64,000 bases of DNA from Luteolibacter sp. Y139 (GTDB lineage Bacteria; Verrucomicrobiota; Verrucomicrobiia; Verrucomicrobiales; Akkermansiaceae): NCBI RefSeq assembly GCF_038066715.1, contig NZ_JBBUKT010000017.1:1-64000 (forward strand). The letters are read 5' to 3'. Below are positions 9,069 to 17,300 of this stretch, one piece after another. The position numbers and the translations under genes were made by a program. Below the pieces are notes generated by a model. The model was not told the DNA's origin. It searched no databases and saw only the letters and a program-made list of their open reading frames with translations. The first letter of the stretch is position 1, and each line of letters begins with the position of its first letter.

Positions 9069-10286
9069 TTACTTGTCCTTAGTCTCCTCTCTTTCCTTGG
9101 ACAATTTCTCCTTCAACTCGCTACTGTTGATGTTGGCCAGCAGTTTGTCGGACAATCCCGCCGAGGTTCGCTTGTCGGAAAGCATTTTTGAGGCGAGGCC
9201 ATCGTAGAGCGAATCGCTGGTATGCGCCAAGAGCCAGTCTTCGAGTTGCTTTGGATCCTTCATCAGCCCATCGTAAAGCCCCCCCAAGCCGGGTGCATTG
9301 GGCCTGCCGCGGTCCGCTTCGGGGACCATCTTCTGCCACCATGCCAAGGCTTCAGTTGGCTGATTCCGAGCAAGACTGCCAGCGGCCTCACCAAGGATAT
9401 CGGCCGGGATCTTGTACGATTCCTTTGAACCCATTAGGAAATCGCAGAGGATCTTCGGGTCGCCAGCGCGATTCGACATGAACCCAACCTTCCGGGCGAT
9501 CACATCGAAATAGGACGCCGGGTTCACTTTGCTTTCTTGACCGCTCTGCTCAAGCTTGTCCAAAGAGGCGTTCAGAAGATCGACGGCCCCGGTCAACCCC
9601 AGACTTTCCGTGGCAGACTGCAAGGCAATCTCCAGGAATTCGTCGTTTCTAGCAGGCGAATTCAACGCGTATTCAAATCCTGTCCGAGGATCGTTGCGCG
9701 CCATGCCCTTCAACGTCGCCGTTTCGAGGGGCTTTCGCTTGCTCTCATCAAGTGAATCGAGAAACTGAAGGGCGCGGTCGGGATCTTCGAGGGACCAACC
9801 TTCAACCACCATGGAAGCTAGAATCGGATTCCCCATCCAATTCTCCACCGCTTCCCGTCCCACCTTCGCCCCGATGCTTTGCATCAACACGGCATATTCC
9901 CTAGGGCGTGCGGTGCCTCGCTCGGCACTCTCGTCCTTGAATGCCTGCTCGATATCCTTCCAATTGCTACTGGAGATGTTCTGACACAAGAGCCCAAGCA
10001 AGTACCATTTGTTGGCAGCGTTCGGTTCCAGCAAAACCTCCCGAGTCAACTGTTTGACCTCTGCTCCCTGAAGTTGCTTTATCCTGTGAATTCGCTCTTC
10101 CAAGTTCTCCATGTCGCCCTTTCTCTCCTTCGAGGTTGGGCGGACTGAGCCCTTGGTGGGGCCCTTCGACTCCGCTTGATCTGCTGACCGCACAGGAGGA
10201 TCCATAGTCCATCTGCCCAGAGAGAATCCGGAAGCGAGCAAGACCAGAACGAAGAGCGGCCTTGTGAGCGACTTGCTAAGTTTCAT
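9069..10286 (-). CDS. Membrane-anchored helical-repeat protein
   Basis: A 405-aa protein starting with an uncleaved anchor or signal peptide (MKLSKSLTRPLFVLVLLASG). A charged linker and then degenerate helical repeats follow, with units such as EDPDRALQFLDSL, NDPRTGFEYALNS and NQPTEALAWWQKM. Proteins of this style are common in Verrucomicrobiota, but their function is not known to me. Start 10286 is chosen over 10337 because it puts the hydrophobic segment at the N-terminus. It overlaps the stop of the upstream GT25 gene by 11 bases, which implies co-translation. The C-terminus is highly charged (ELKEKLSKEREETKDK). Confidence 0.7.
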   Translation of the reverse strand: MKLSKSLTRPLFVLVLLASGFSLGRWTMDPPVRSADQAESKGPTKGSVRPTSKERKGDMENLEERIHRIKQLQGAEVKQLTREVLLEPNAANKWYLLGLLCQNISSSNWKDIEQAFKDESAERGTARPREYAVLMQSIGAKVGREAVENWMGNPILASMVVEGWSLEDPDRALQFLDSLDESKRKPLETATLKGMARNDPRTGFEYALNSPARNDEFLEIALQSATESLGLTGAVDLLNASLDKLEQSGQESKVNPASYFDVIARKVGFMSNRAGDPKILCDFLMGSKESYKIPADILGEAAGSLARNQPTEALAWWQKMVPEADRGRPNAPGLGGLYDGLMKDPKQLEDWLLAHTSDSLYDGLASKMLSDKRTSAGLSDKLLANINSSELKEKLSKEREETKDK

Positions 10287-10974
10287 GGAGTAGAACGGGA
10301 GAAGTTTCCATATCAAGCCCCTCCAAAACTTCCGCATTCCAGGCCTGACTGCAGTCCTCGTGGTACTTCAGGTTCACCCCGCCGTTGATGTCAGATTCGA
10401 GGGGAGCCTGCCCGATGGCGTTGGGAAATACGGCGTAGCAAGCATGCTCGCGCTGAAAATCGAGCATGCGGACGTCCGTTGGCTGAGGATGCTTCCGGTA
10501 ATTTACGTTGCGTGGAGAAAGGAGTCGCAACAAATCCGGGATACACTCGCAGCGCACTCCGAAAGCGTGGGTATCCAAGGCCGCGGCTACCTTTACCAAA
10601 GAATTTGAGACAGGAACCGGGGCCTCGGTGTGTAGGCATCCGAAATAAAGGATTTTCCAATCCTCGGGCAGATTGTCCAATTCCAAGGTGCCTAGCCGAT
10701 CGGAATTGATGACCAGATCGTCCTCGAAGACCAAGACATTTGATCTCAGCTGCCATGCGTGGCGGAGCAAAGTCCTGAGGGTGATCGCATGGCTCGCATG
10801 CCGCGCGGTTGGATAACCAACGTGCGTCCTCAGATCCTCAAACCGAATTGAAGCCCATCTCGCGACGTCAAGGCCATTGATGTCGAACTCCTCGTAAGTG
10901 GAAAACCGCCGCTCAGGGCGATCACCGCGATTCATGAAGGCTCGGAAAGGAAAGAGTGAATTGATTGAAGGCAT
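10276..10974 (-). CDS. Glycosyltransferase family 25 (LPS biosynthesis type)
   Basis: A 232-aa GT25-like enzyme. The signature is VLVFEDDLVINSD at about residues 80-92, followed by LPEDWKILYFGC and, later, DTHAFGVRC. GT25 members add galactose or glucose to lipooligosaccharide. No signal peptide or membrane segment, so it is predicted to act at the cytoplasmic face. The gene lies 12 bases after the GT8-like gene and overlaps the next gene by 11 bases, making a three-gene operon on the minus strand. The FEDD acidic motif is intact. Confidence 0.8.
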   Translation of the reverse strand: MPSINSLFPFRAFMNRGDRPERRFSTYEEFDINGLDVARWASIRFEDLRTHVGYPTARHASHAITLRTLLRHAWQLRSNVLVFEDDLVINSDRLGTLELDNLPEDWKILYFGCLHTEAPVPVSNSLVKVAAALDTHAFGVRCECIPDLLRLLSPRNVNYRKHPQPTDVRMLDFQREHACYAVFPNAIGQAPLESDINGGVNLKYHEDCSQAWNAEVLEGLDMETSPVLLHET

Positions 10975-10986
10975 GCTCCTCTGAGT

Positions 10987-11793
10987 TTAGGGATCTAACA
11001 TATCCACAATCAGTCCCGTGGGATCACAGTAGAACGTGGAAGCGAAGAGACCGAAGGTGAATCTAACTTTCTCCGCCAGGCTTCCGCCCAGGCAATGGAC
11101 GAGGGCAGCCTTCGAATACTCGACATATCGCGTGTGCAAATACATGGGGAAAAGAAGTTCGCCCCGCTCGAAAGGCCATTTGCTGTATTGCTTGTTCTTC
11201 AAGAGGAAGTTCCAACTTCCCTGATCACTGCAGCAGCGCGGCTGCGGAGGCTCGGAACGGTCGATTTGCTCCCAATCTTCCATGACCTGATAGTATCGAT
11301 CGGAGCGCACGGCAATGGTGCCGCTGTTCACTCCCCACCCTGAAAGTGAGGGGAGATCATCCTCTTTGAAAAAGCAGGAGAACTGTGCGCTCGTTGCGTG
11401 AAGTCCCCTTTCCGGGGCATATAGAATGTCATGTTTTGAATCGAAAAGGTGGTCGATATTGCGAAGGGCCAAACTATCGGCATCCAAAAACACAACTTTC
11501 TCGTAATTCTCGACCCTTACGGGGAAGTGATGGCGAACCAGAAATTTTTGGCGCCAAGCCTCGTGTGCCAGCTCGACGCCGTCCTGCCGATCGGCATCGA
11601 TAAAGACCTCATAGACCCCCGCTTTCGGGATCATAAAGATCGGCTGGGGGGAATTGCGGAAGATGACAATATCGCCATCAAAATCCGTCCGCAAAAGTGA
11701 TGATGTTAGGAGCTTGGCGAGAATCCGACAGCCCGAAACACCTTTAAGGTCAAATGCGATGGTATATGCGAGAAAGCGCTTTTTTGGCTTCAT
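10987..11793 (-). CDS. GT8-like glycosyltransferase
   Basis: A 268-aa GT-A-fold enzyme. The DxD-type motif lies in KVVFLDADSLALRNID, about residues 100-116, and is followed by a WGVNSGTIAVRS segment and CSDQGSWNFLL, the usual order in glycogenin/GT8-like enzymes. The start is set at ATG 11793 (MKPKKRFLAYTIAF); the frame extends to TTG 11826, but that adds residues without obvious homology. It is the first gene of the operon with GT25 and the helical-repeat protein. Sugar unknown; cytoplasmic by prediction. Confidence 0.75.
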   Translation of the reverse strand: MKPKKRFLAYTIAFDLKGVSGCRILAKLLTSSLLRTDFDGDIVIFRNSPQPIFMIPKAGVYEVFIDADRQDGVELAHEAWRQKFLVRHHFPVRVENYEKVVFLDADSLALRNIDHLFDSKHDILYAPERGLHATSAQFSCFFKEDDLPSLSGWGVNSGTIAVRSDRYYQVMEDWEQIDRSEPPQPRCCSDQGSWNFLLKNKQYSKWPFERGELLFPMYLHTRYVEYSKAALVHCLGGSLAEKVRFTFGLFASTFYCDPTGLIVDMLDP

Positions 11794-11829
11794 AAGCTCA
11801 GAATCAAACACCATAACCCGATACAATGC

Positions 11830-12149
11830 TCAAAGTGGTCTGTCTTGCATGATTGTGAGAAGGAAATGGCCCACCCCTCCGGGCCAGGGCACCTCTAAGC
11901 CTCTAAGCCACCGTCCTGCACTCCGAGAGATGCCAGAGAGAGGAATGAAGGAATAGGTGTGTCAGGGGCGCAGGCAGGGGAACTGCAAACGATCGTCGGT
12001 CGACTCCTCCTTCGTCCCAACGGAGACTCTGCTTGGCGACCATCCCAAGTCACGAAGAGAGCCTCTAAGGTGCCTGACATCTTTGCTCCTAGCGCATAGC
12101 GGCATTTGGCACGCAGCTTCGTGCTTCTGGCTGGTCGTGCCGAAATCCC
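11830..12149. other. Intergenic region, nothing recognised
   Basis: No open frame here has convincing protein character, and I see no RNA gene, repeat or strong hairpin. Confidence 0.5.
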
Positions 12150-12314
12150 TTACTTCATCGTGCCTGAGGTGACCGCATACGCGGAGATCGTGAAACCGTG
12201 AAATGCCAGCACCGTGGCGGCTGTAACCCCGGAGGTCTTTTTCACAAAGCTCCGCCGGGTGATGGGAGGCCGGGACAATGGCTGGTCTTGCGAAGGAAGT
12301 TCTTCTTTGTTCAT
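12150..12314 (-). CDS. Short Tat-signal protein (54 aa)
   Basis: A 54-residue ORF with a textbook twin-arginine signal: polar N-region, then ITRRSFVKK at residues 18-26, a hydrophobic stretch (GVTAATVLAFHGFTISA) and an AYA-like cleavage site near residues 45-47. Only seven residues remain afterwards. A GAGGTG Shine-Dalgarno-like sequence precedes ATG 12314. Very short Tat ORFs of this kind are frequent in Verrucomicrobiota; alternatively this is the 5' stub of a larger exported protein lost by deletion. It is divergent from the peptide and radical SAM genes to its right. Confidence 0.55.
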   Translation of the reverse strand: MNKEELPSQDQPLSRPPITRRSFVKKTSGVTAATVLAFHGFTISAYAVTSGTMK

Positions 12315-12626
12315 ATCACACCTCGTCTAAGATGGGGCCCAAGTCGGCGTCAACACAAAAGCCCCTGCTATCGTGGAAAAGTTGGCATTGCAATCTGGCG
12401 GCAAAGCCAACTTGGGATATGCTTCGGAAGAAGCTTCGGCTGCCCTCAAGCGCCCTTTATTCGAAAGGTTTCAAGGATCTCAAGTGTCCCGCGCTCTCTT
12501 CAGGGGATAGTGTTTGGGTTCGGAGCGGAACTCGGAGGCCTGTCTCCCGAAGTCGCGTTGATTCCACCCGTGATGAGCAATTAGGACATTGACAGCGGCA
12601 GTCTTTGCTCATAAGCGTGAATCGCA

Positions 12627-12815
12627 ATGAAAGAGAAAAGCGAAGTCCATTTGGAGTCATCAAGTCTGGCTGGGGAAATGGGCAGATCAACTGATCTGGC
12701 CTCCTCCACCTCGGGCACGGTCACCAAAGATTCCCCGGCAGCGAAACTTGCCGCGGCCATCGGAGTGCCCCTCGAAAATGCTCCGAAGGCATACTATCCA
12801 GGCACGGAGGACTAG
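12627..12815 (+). CDS. Candidate RiPP precursor peptide (62 aa)
   Basis: A 62-aa ORF that ends about 260 bases before two radical SAM genes on the same strand. It has a charged N-terminus (MKEKSEVHLE), a Ser/Thr-rich middle, then an Ala-rich helix-like stretch (SPAAKLAAAIGVPLENAPK) and a short tail AYYPGTED with the only two tyrosines. No cysteine. This leader/core-like layout, the length and the position suit a precursor for the downstream enzymes. There is no strong Shine-Dalgarno sequence, and homology cannot be tested here, so it is a candidate only. The nearby 25-codon ORF at 12933 competes for the role. The stretch 12315-12626 holds nothing else I can support. Confidence 0.4.
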   Translation: MKEKSEVHLESSSLAGEMGRSTDLASSTSGTVTKDSPAAKLAAAIGVPLENAPKAYYPGTED

Positions 12816-12932
12816 TGATCCAAGAGATCTGGCCCAATGGCGTTTGTGTGACTAGCCCGATCGTGTGGGTGCGCTCATTCGCCCCTCCGTGAATCGGGCG
12901 GTTAAACGTAATTACCCTTCAGGATTTGCTTT

Positions 12933-13010
12933 ATGATGGGTGTCATTGGGTATCGTGGATCTTTGGGTAGCTCTTCCCCATTTTCAAGCGGATCAGTTTT
13001 GCCGCACTGA
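12933..13010 (+). CDS. Possible 25-aa peptide ORF before the radical SAM gene
   Basis: An ATG at 12933 is preceded by AGGA with eight bases between, a better ribosome site than that of the 62-aa ORF. The peptide is Gly/Ser-rich (MMGVIGYRGSLGSSSPFSSG, then SVLPH). It could be a small precursor, a leader peptide controlling the radical SAM operon, or chance. Confidence 0.22.
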   Translation: MMGVIGYRGSLGSSSPFSSGSVLPH

Positions 13011-13072
13011 GATCAATCGGAATGGCGGGTCTTTCCGACTAATGGTAGCGAGTAGTTTGAGCGTGGCCTCTT

Positions 13073-14050
13073 ATGTATTTTAATCGGATCTTCTTGCTCG
13101 TTACGGACGCCTGCGATTCCAGATGTACGCTGTGCGACTATTGGCTGACCAAGAATCCGAAGTTCATTGATTCAGACTTCGTGGAAGAGAAGGTTGCCTC
13201 CTTCATCAAGGAGAACGGAGTCTCGGTGGTCTGCATTTCAGGAGGAGAGCCAAGCTTGCACCCCGACCTAGGGAAGATTGTGAGATCCGTCCGCAGGGCT
13301 GGAGCCACAGCAACCTTGACTACGAGCACCACACGCTTGGAGACTCGCTTCGAGGAGATTAGGGACCTCGTAACCCACTACATGATTTCGTTGGATGGGG
13401 CGGATCGGGAAACCTATCGTGGAAGCCGGGGGATCGACTTGTTTGATCATGCTGTGGGTTGGATCCGGCGACTAAGGGTTGAAACCTCGGCTGATTTGGC
13501 AATCTCTTGTGTTTTGCAGGCCTGCAATATCGCGAGCATTCGCCTCATCTACGAATTGGCGATCGAGCTACAAGTGAACCGGATTTTCTTCCGCGTTCCC
13601 GATTTCAAGCCTCATTCCTTTGGCCGCTCCGGACTTACCCGAAGCAAGACCCTAAAGCAGGTTGAAGTGACGCCCTCGGAAGCGAGCGCCTTGGCGGCAG
13701 ATTTGGAATGGATCATCAAGGCTGACGAGAAACACAAGCTGCTTGGCCAGTCCTCTGGGAATCTGAGGCGCAAGGCGCAATTCTTCCAATGCGTTTCGGA
13801 GAATGCCGACTATGAGGAGGAGGACCAGCTGTGTGATGTTCCGCTTACCAGCCTTGTCATTCATGCGGACGGCACATGTCGGCCTTGTTTCTACCTTCCC
13901 CAAGTCCAGCCCTTTAACCGCGCTCCGTTGGAGGGCAGCGCCTTTCTGGACGTGCACAGCCGTATGCTCAATGATAAGGATTTCCGCAAGCAGTGGTGCA
14001 ATGCGTGCCAACAGTTTGACGGCCACAAGCATCTGATTGAGCGTTTATGA
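13073..14050 (+). CDS. Radical SAM enzyme with SPASM/twitch-like C-terminus
   Basis: A 325-aa radical SAM protein. The cluster-binding motif is CDSRCTLC (Cys14, Cys18, Cys21), followed by the SAM-site CISGGEPSLHPDL. The C-terminus has five further cysteines: Cys254, Cys269 and Cys272 in CDVPLTSLVIHADGTCRPC, then Cys309 and Cys312 in WCNAC. That is the pattern of a twitch/SPASM auxiliary iron-sulfur domain, typical of peptide-modifying enzymes. Its stop overlaps the ATG of the next gene (ATGA at 14047), so the two are translationally coupled. The N-terminal MYFNRIFLLVT is the usual first strand, which supports the chosen start. Exact reaction unknown; peptide crosslinking or epimerisation would fit. 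Confidence 0.8.
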   Translation: MYFNRIFLLVTDACDSRCTLCDYWLTKNPKFIDSDFVEEKVASFIKENGVSVVCISGGEPSLHPDLGKIVRSVRRAGATATLTTSTTRLETRFEEIRDLVTHYMISLDGADRETYRGSRGIDLFDHAVGWIRRLRVETSADLAISCVLQACNIASIRLIYELAIELQVNRIFFRVPDFKPHSFGRSGLTRSKTLKQVEVTPSEASALAADLEWIIKADEKHKLLGQSSGNLRRKAQFFQCVSENADYEEEDQLCDVPLTSLVIHADGTCRPCFYLPQVQPFNRAPLEGSAFLDVHSRMLNDKDFRKQWCNACQQFDGHKHLIERL

Positions 14051-15855
14051 ATTCCGTTCTGGTTGCGGCCTTGCCGTGGAATCTCGCCGATATGATGTCG
14101 GTTCAGGTGGCAGCCCTGAAGTCGTTTCTCACGTCAAAAGGAATCGATGCCTTGGGACGCCACTACTATTTGGGAACCGACAGATTCTTTTCAGATGAAG
14201 AGATCGATCTGATTCATTCTCGCTTCTTGGGTGATCATCTCTATGGAATGCTGCTTTTCCCTGAGTGCTCCGAAGCCATTGGGGCAAGGATTTACGAGAA
14301 ATCCGGAGGGAAAATGGATCCCCGGAGCTGTTTGGAGCGAATCCGGGCCTTCACGGAATCGGTGGCGGACGACATCGTCGCCCTCGGGCCTGCGCTGGTT
14401 GGGTTCACGACCACGCATATGCAGTATTTGGGGTCAATTGCGACGGCTAAAGCCGTCCGGGAGCGCATGCCGGATACCAAGTTCGTATTAGGGGGCCTCG
14501 CTCTGCACGGGGAGCCGGCACGCAACACGTTGGCCCTTTTTCCGTGGATCGATTTCATCGTTGTCGGCGAAGGCGAATCAGCTCTGTGGAGACTCAGCCA
14601 GCACATCCGTGGGGATAGACCGATTGAGGAAGTTCCCCAAGTGATTTACCAAGTCAACGGCATCATTCAAGAGAACCCCTCGATAGAGTCGATTGGCGAC
14701 ATCGATGACCTGCCTTTTCCTGATTACTCCGACTATTTTGTTCAGCTCAAGGCCCGCAGCAGGAGTATTACTCCCCGGGCCACAGTGGAGATGGTCCGCG
14801 GGTGCCGCTGGGGCCGATGCAGCTTCTGCATCGAGGGCTTGCCGACCCGGGGGGGATTTCGCACGAAAACTCCGACGCGAGTGGTTAAGGAGATCCAACG
14901 ATACGTGGAAGATTACCAGATCCTCGATTTTGTGACCTCCGATCCGGACGTGGCCTTCAACGCGCCGATCTTTGAGGAAATCAGCAACTTGGGCTACGAT
15001 TTGAGCTTCATGGTGGAACTCTCCGGTTTAGTGCGCGTTCCCCAATTCGATGTAATGATTGCGGCTGGCGTTCAGACGGTTCAAATCGGGATAGAGTCGT
15101 TTAGTCCCGGTTTGCTGAAGTCCTTCAACAAAGGGGTGAGCTTGGCAAAATATGTGGAGCTTCTACGCTACTGTGCCGAGCGCGGAATCAAGCTGGTTTA
15201 CAACAATATTTACCGCTCTCCCTTTGAGGTTCAGCAGAATCTGGAAGAATCCGTAGAGAATATGCGACGATTGATGTATTTCCAGCCGCCCCGGCTATCG
15301 GAGTTCCGGGTTTCCGTTGGCAGCGCGATTATGAACGACTACCAGAAGTACGGGATCAAGCGCCTGCTTCCTTCCGACGAGGTGATCGGCTATCCTGACG
15401 AAATTGCCGCCCGGGTTGGCATGCTGATTTCATTCAATGCCGGTTTCGGTTTTGAGCGCGCCGATGGTGTGCAGGATCCTGATCACGGCCCCTATTTGGA
15501 GCTCCTGGAGGAGTGGCGGAGCATGTGGCTCTTGAAGCCGAGGAGGCGGGCTCGCCGTGGGTTGAATTTCGTAAGGATCGACCACCAGATCGGGAATGAA
15601 TGTTACCAGGTCGAGATTTCGAATGCGTTGGAAATCAGCTTGTTTGAGTTTTGCCAGAAGTTGCGGAGCCGCCGTGAGCTTCGCTCGAAGTTCTCTGATG
15701 TCGCACCTGAAGAACTCGATGCGGCGATCGAGCGACTCTGGGATCGGCATCTGTTGTTCCGGACCGCCGAAGAATGTATTGCGCTTGTTTCACTCTCATC
15801 GAGCAGAGAGTCTTTTTCCCAGATCGCAGAGTCGACCCTAAGCGAGGCGAACTGA
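14047..15855 (+). CDS. B12-binding radical SAM protein, RiPP-maturation C-methyltransferase-like
   Basis: A 602-aa protein. Residues 1-200 form a cobalamin-binding-type domain (VLVAALPWNLADMMSVQVA, LVGFTTTHMQYLGS, FVLGGLALHG, IVVGEGESAL). The radical SAM core follows; its cysteines are Cys253, Cys258 and Cys261 in VRGCRWGRCSFCIEG, a CX4CX2C spacing instead of CX3CX2C. The C-terminal 90 residues (ISLFEFCQKLRSRRELRSKF, then LDAAIERLWDRHLLF) look like the winged-helix end found in the RiPP-maturation radical SAM family (TIGR03975-like). Such enzymes methylate unactivated carbons of peptides. Coupled to the upstream radical SAM gene by a 4-base overlap. Family assignment is by motif and layout, not by search. 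Confidence 0.75.
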   Translation: MNSVLVAALPWNLADMMSVQVAALKSFLTSKGIDALGRHYYLGTDRFFSDEEIDLIHSRFLGDHLYGMLLFPECSEAIGARIYEKSGGKMDPRSCLERIRAFTESVADDIVALGPALVGFTTTHMQYLGSIATAKAVRERMPDTKFVLGGLALHGEPARNTLALFPWIDFIVVGEGESALWRLSQHIRGDRPIEEVPQVIYQVNGIIQENPSIESIGDIDDLPFPDYSDYFVQLKARSRSITPRATVEMVRGCRWGRCSFCIEGLPTRGGFRTKTPTRVVKEIQRYVEDYQILDFVTSDPDVAFNAPIFEEISNLGYDLSFMVELSGLVRVPQFDVMIAAGVQTVQIGIESFSPGLLKSFNKGVSLAKYVELLRYCAERGIKLVYNNIYRSPFEVQQNLEESVENMRRLMYFQPPRLSEFRVSVGSAIMNDYQKYGIKRLLPSDEVIGYPDEIAARVGMLISFNAGFGFERADGVQDPDHGPYLELLEEWRSMWLLKPRRRARRGLNFVRIDHQIGNECYQVEISNALEISLFEFCQKLRSRRELRSKFSDVAPEELDAAIERLWDRHLLFRTAEECIALVSLSSSRESFSQIAESTLSEAN

Positions 15856-15880
15856 AGATCGCGAGAAAGACCCTTTTTCT

Positions 15881-17182
15881 ATGTACGTCAATCAGTTAGA
15901 GAAGCCGTTTCTTGAGGAGCTCGAAGCGCGCGGACTTTTGAAGCAGAGGACGGCGGAACTCGTAGAGCCGGATTTTTCCGCGGCCGAGCGTCCGACCTTG
16001 TACGTGGGATATGATCCATCGGCCACCAGTTTGCATGCGGGAAGCTTGATTCCCATTTTGACGATGGACAGGTTTCGCCGGCGGGGGGGGCAAATCATAA
16101 TCCTGTTAGGAGGGGCGACGGGTTTGATCGGCGATCCCTCCGGAAAGGATCTGGAGAGAAAGCTGGAAAACGAGGCCAGCGTCCTGAAGCGAATCGGGAT
16201 GCTCGCCGCACAGCTACAGGGCTTGTTTGCTCGGACCGAAGGCCCGGAGCCAATCGTTGTGAACAACGGCGATTGGTATGGTGGGATGCCGGTCCTCCAG
16301 TTTCTGCGGGACATTGGGAAGCACTTTTCGGTGAATCAGATGCTCACCCGTGAATCAGTTCGTTCACGACTGGAAGACCGTGACCACGGGATCTCATTCA
16401 CCGAGTTCTCCTACCAATTGTTTCAAGGTTACGATTTCCTTCATCTGTTCCAGACTTACGGATGTACGATCCAGATGGGAGCTTCGGACCAGTGGGGGAA
16501 CATTGTATCCGGAGTGGATTTGGTGCGGCGCGTGGCGGGAAGTACGGTGCATGGGCTTACCCTGCCTCTCCTGACAAACTCGGAGGGAAAGAAATACGGC
16601 AAGTCGGAGAAAGGTGCCGTCTGGCTGGATCCTGAGCTGACCTCGCCCTACCTTTTCTATCAGTTCTGGTGGAACTCCACCGATGATGATGCGCCGCGCT
16701 TTCTTAGATGGCTAACCGACTACTCCGAGCAAGAAGTAGAGGAACTGGCCAAAGGCAGCCCAGAACTGCGGCTGCCTCAAAAGGCTCTGGCGGACTATCT
16801 CACCGCAAGGGTGCACGGTGCAGAACAAGCCGATTTAGCCCGCCGTGTGAGCGCCGTGATTTTCTCCGATGACTTTGGGCAGTTGAGCAATGACGTCGTG
16901 GATGTCTTGGCAAGCACCGTGCCGACGGTTCGGGTGTCGGCTGCCGAGCCGTGCTTGATTGCTGAAACACTCGTCCTGCTTAAAGCGTGCAAGTCGAAAA
17001 GTGAAGCGCGGCGGCTCATTACCCAAGGAGCGGTGAGCGTCAACGGACAGAAGCTCTCAGCGGCTGAGGAAGAGTTGGCTGGCTACTCGGCCGGACGTGA
17101 CGCATTGGTGGTGGCGGTGGGGAAATCCCGCAGGTTCTTGGTGCATTTTGACCAATCCACACGCCACTCTTCCTCCAGGTAG
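15881..17182 (+). CDS. tyrS: Tyrosyl-tRNA synthetase
   Basis: A full-length class I TyrRS (433 aa). It attaches tyrosine to tRNA-Tyr. The HIGH-type signature is PSATSLHAGSLIP (about residues 46-58), the tyrosine/tRNA-site strands are SYQLFQGYDFLHL and QMGASDQWGN, and the KMSKS loop is KKYGKSEKG (about 234-242). An S4 domain closes the protein (SKSEARRLITQGAVSVNGQK). All motifs look intact, so it should be active. It lies 25 bases after the B12 radical SAM gene in the same direction and is probably in its operon. That is an odd place for a housekeeping gene and suggests a second, specialised copy; whether another tyrS exists cannot be seen here. The last ten residues look like a non-native extension. 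Confidence 0.92.
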   Translation: MYVNQLEKPFLEELEARGLLKQRTAELVEPDFSAAERPTLYVGYDPSATSLHAGSLIPILTMDRFRRRGGQIIILLGGATGLIGDPSGKDLERKLENEASVLKRIGMLAAQLQGLFARTEGPEPIVVNNGDWYGGMPVLQFLRDIGKHFSVNQMLTRESVRSRLEDRDHGISFTEFSYQLFQGYDFLHLFQTYGCTIQMGASDQWGNIVSGVDLVRRVAGSTVHGLTLPLLTNSEGKKYGKSEKGAVWLDPELTSPYLFYQFWWNSTDDDAPRFLRWLTDYSEQEVEELAKGSPELRLPQKALADYLTARVHGAEQADLARRVSAVIFSDDFGQLSNDVVDVLASTVPTVRVSAAEPCLIAETLVLLKACKSKSEARRLITQGAVSVNGQKLSAAEEELAGYSAGRDALVVAVGKSRRFLVHFDQSTRHSSSR

Positions 17183-17300
17183 TCATCCTCTCCGATCCCG
17201 AAACTCCTCAGGATGCATTGCTCGCGTTCTACATCAAGAATGGATGGCTGCCTTTGGCTTCGGAAGGCGACTCAATAGCGCGCTTTGCCTGGCTTGATCT
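17152..17300 (+). pseudogene. Coding fragment cut by the IS (left part)
   Basis: After the TGA at 17149 a frame stays open to the IS and reads like real protein (VVILSDPETPQDALLAFYIK, then NGWLPLASEGDSIARFAWLDL), with coding-like codon use. There is no start codon upstream except TTG 17218, so it is truncated at both ends. I do not recognise the family. The frame right of the IS may be its continuation. Confidence 0.35.

Noticed and set aside
11895-12592. Several 60-130-aa ORFs on both strands
   Set aside because: Their composition is not protein-like, and one overlaps the Tat-signal ORF in antisense.
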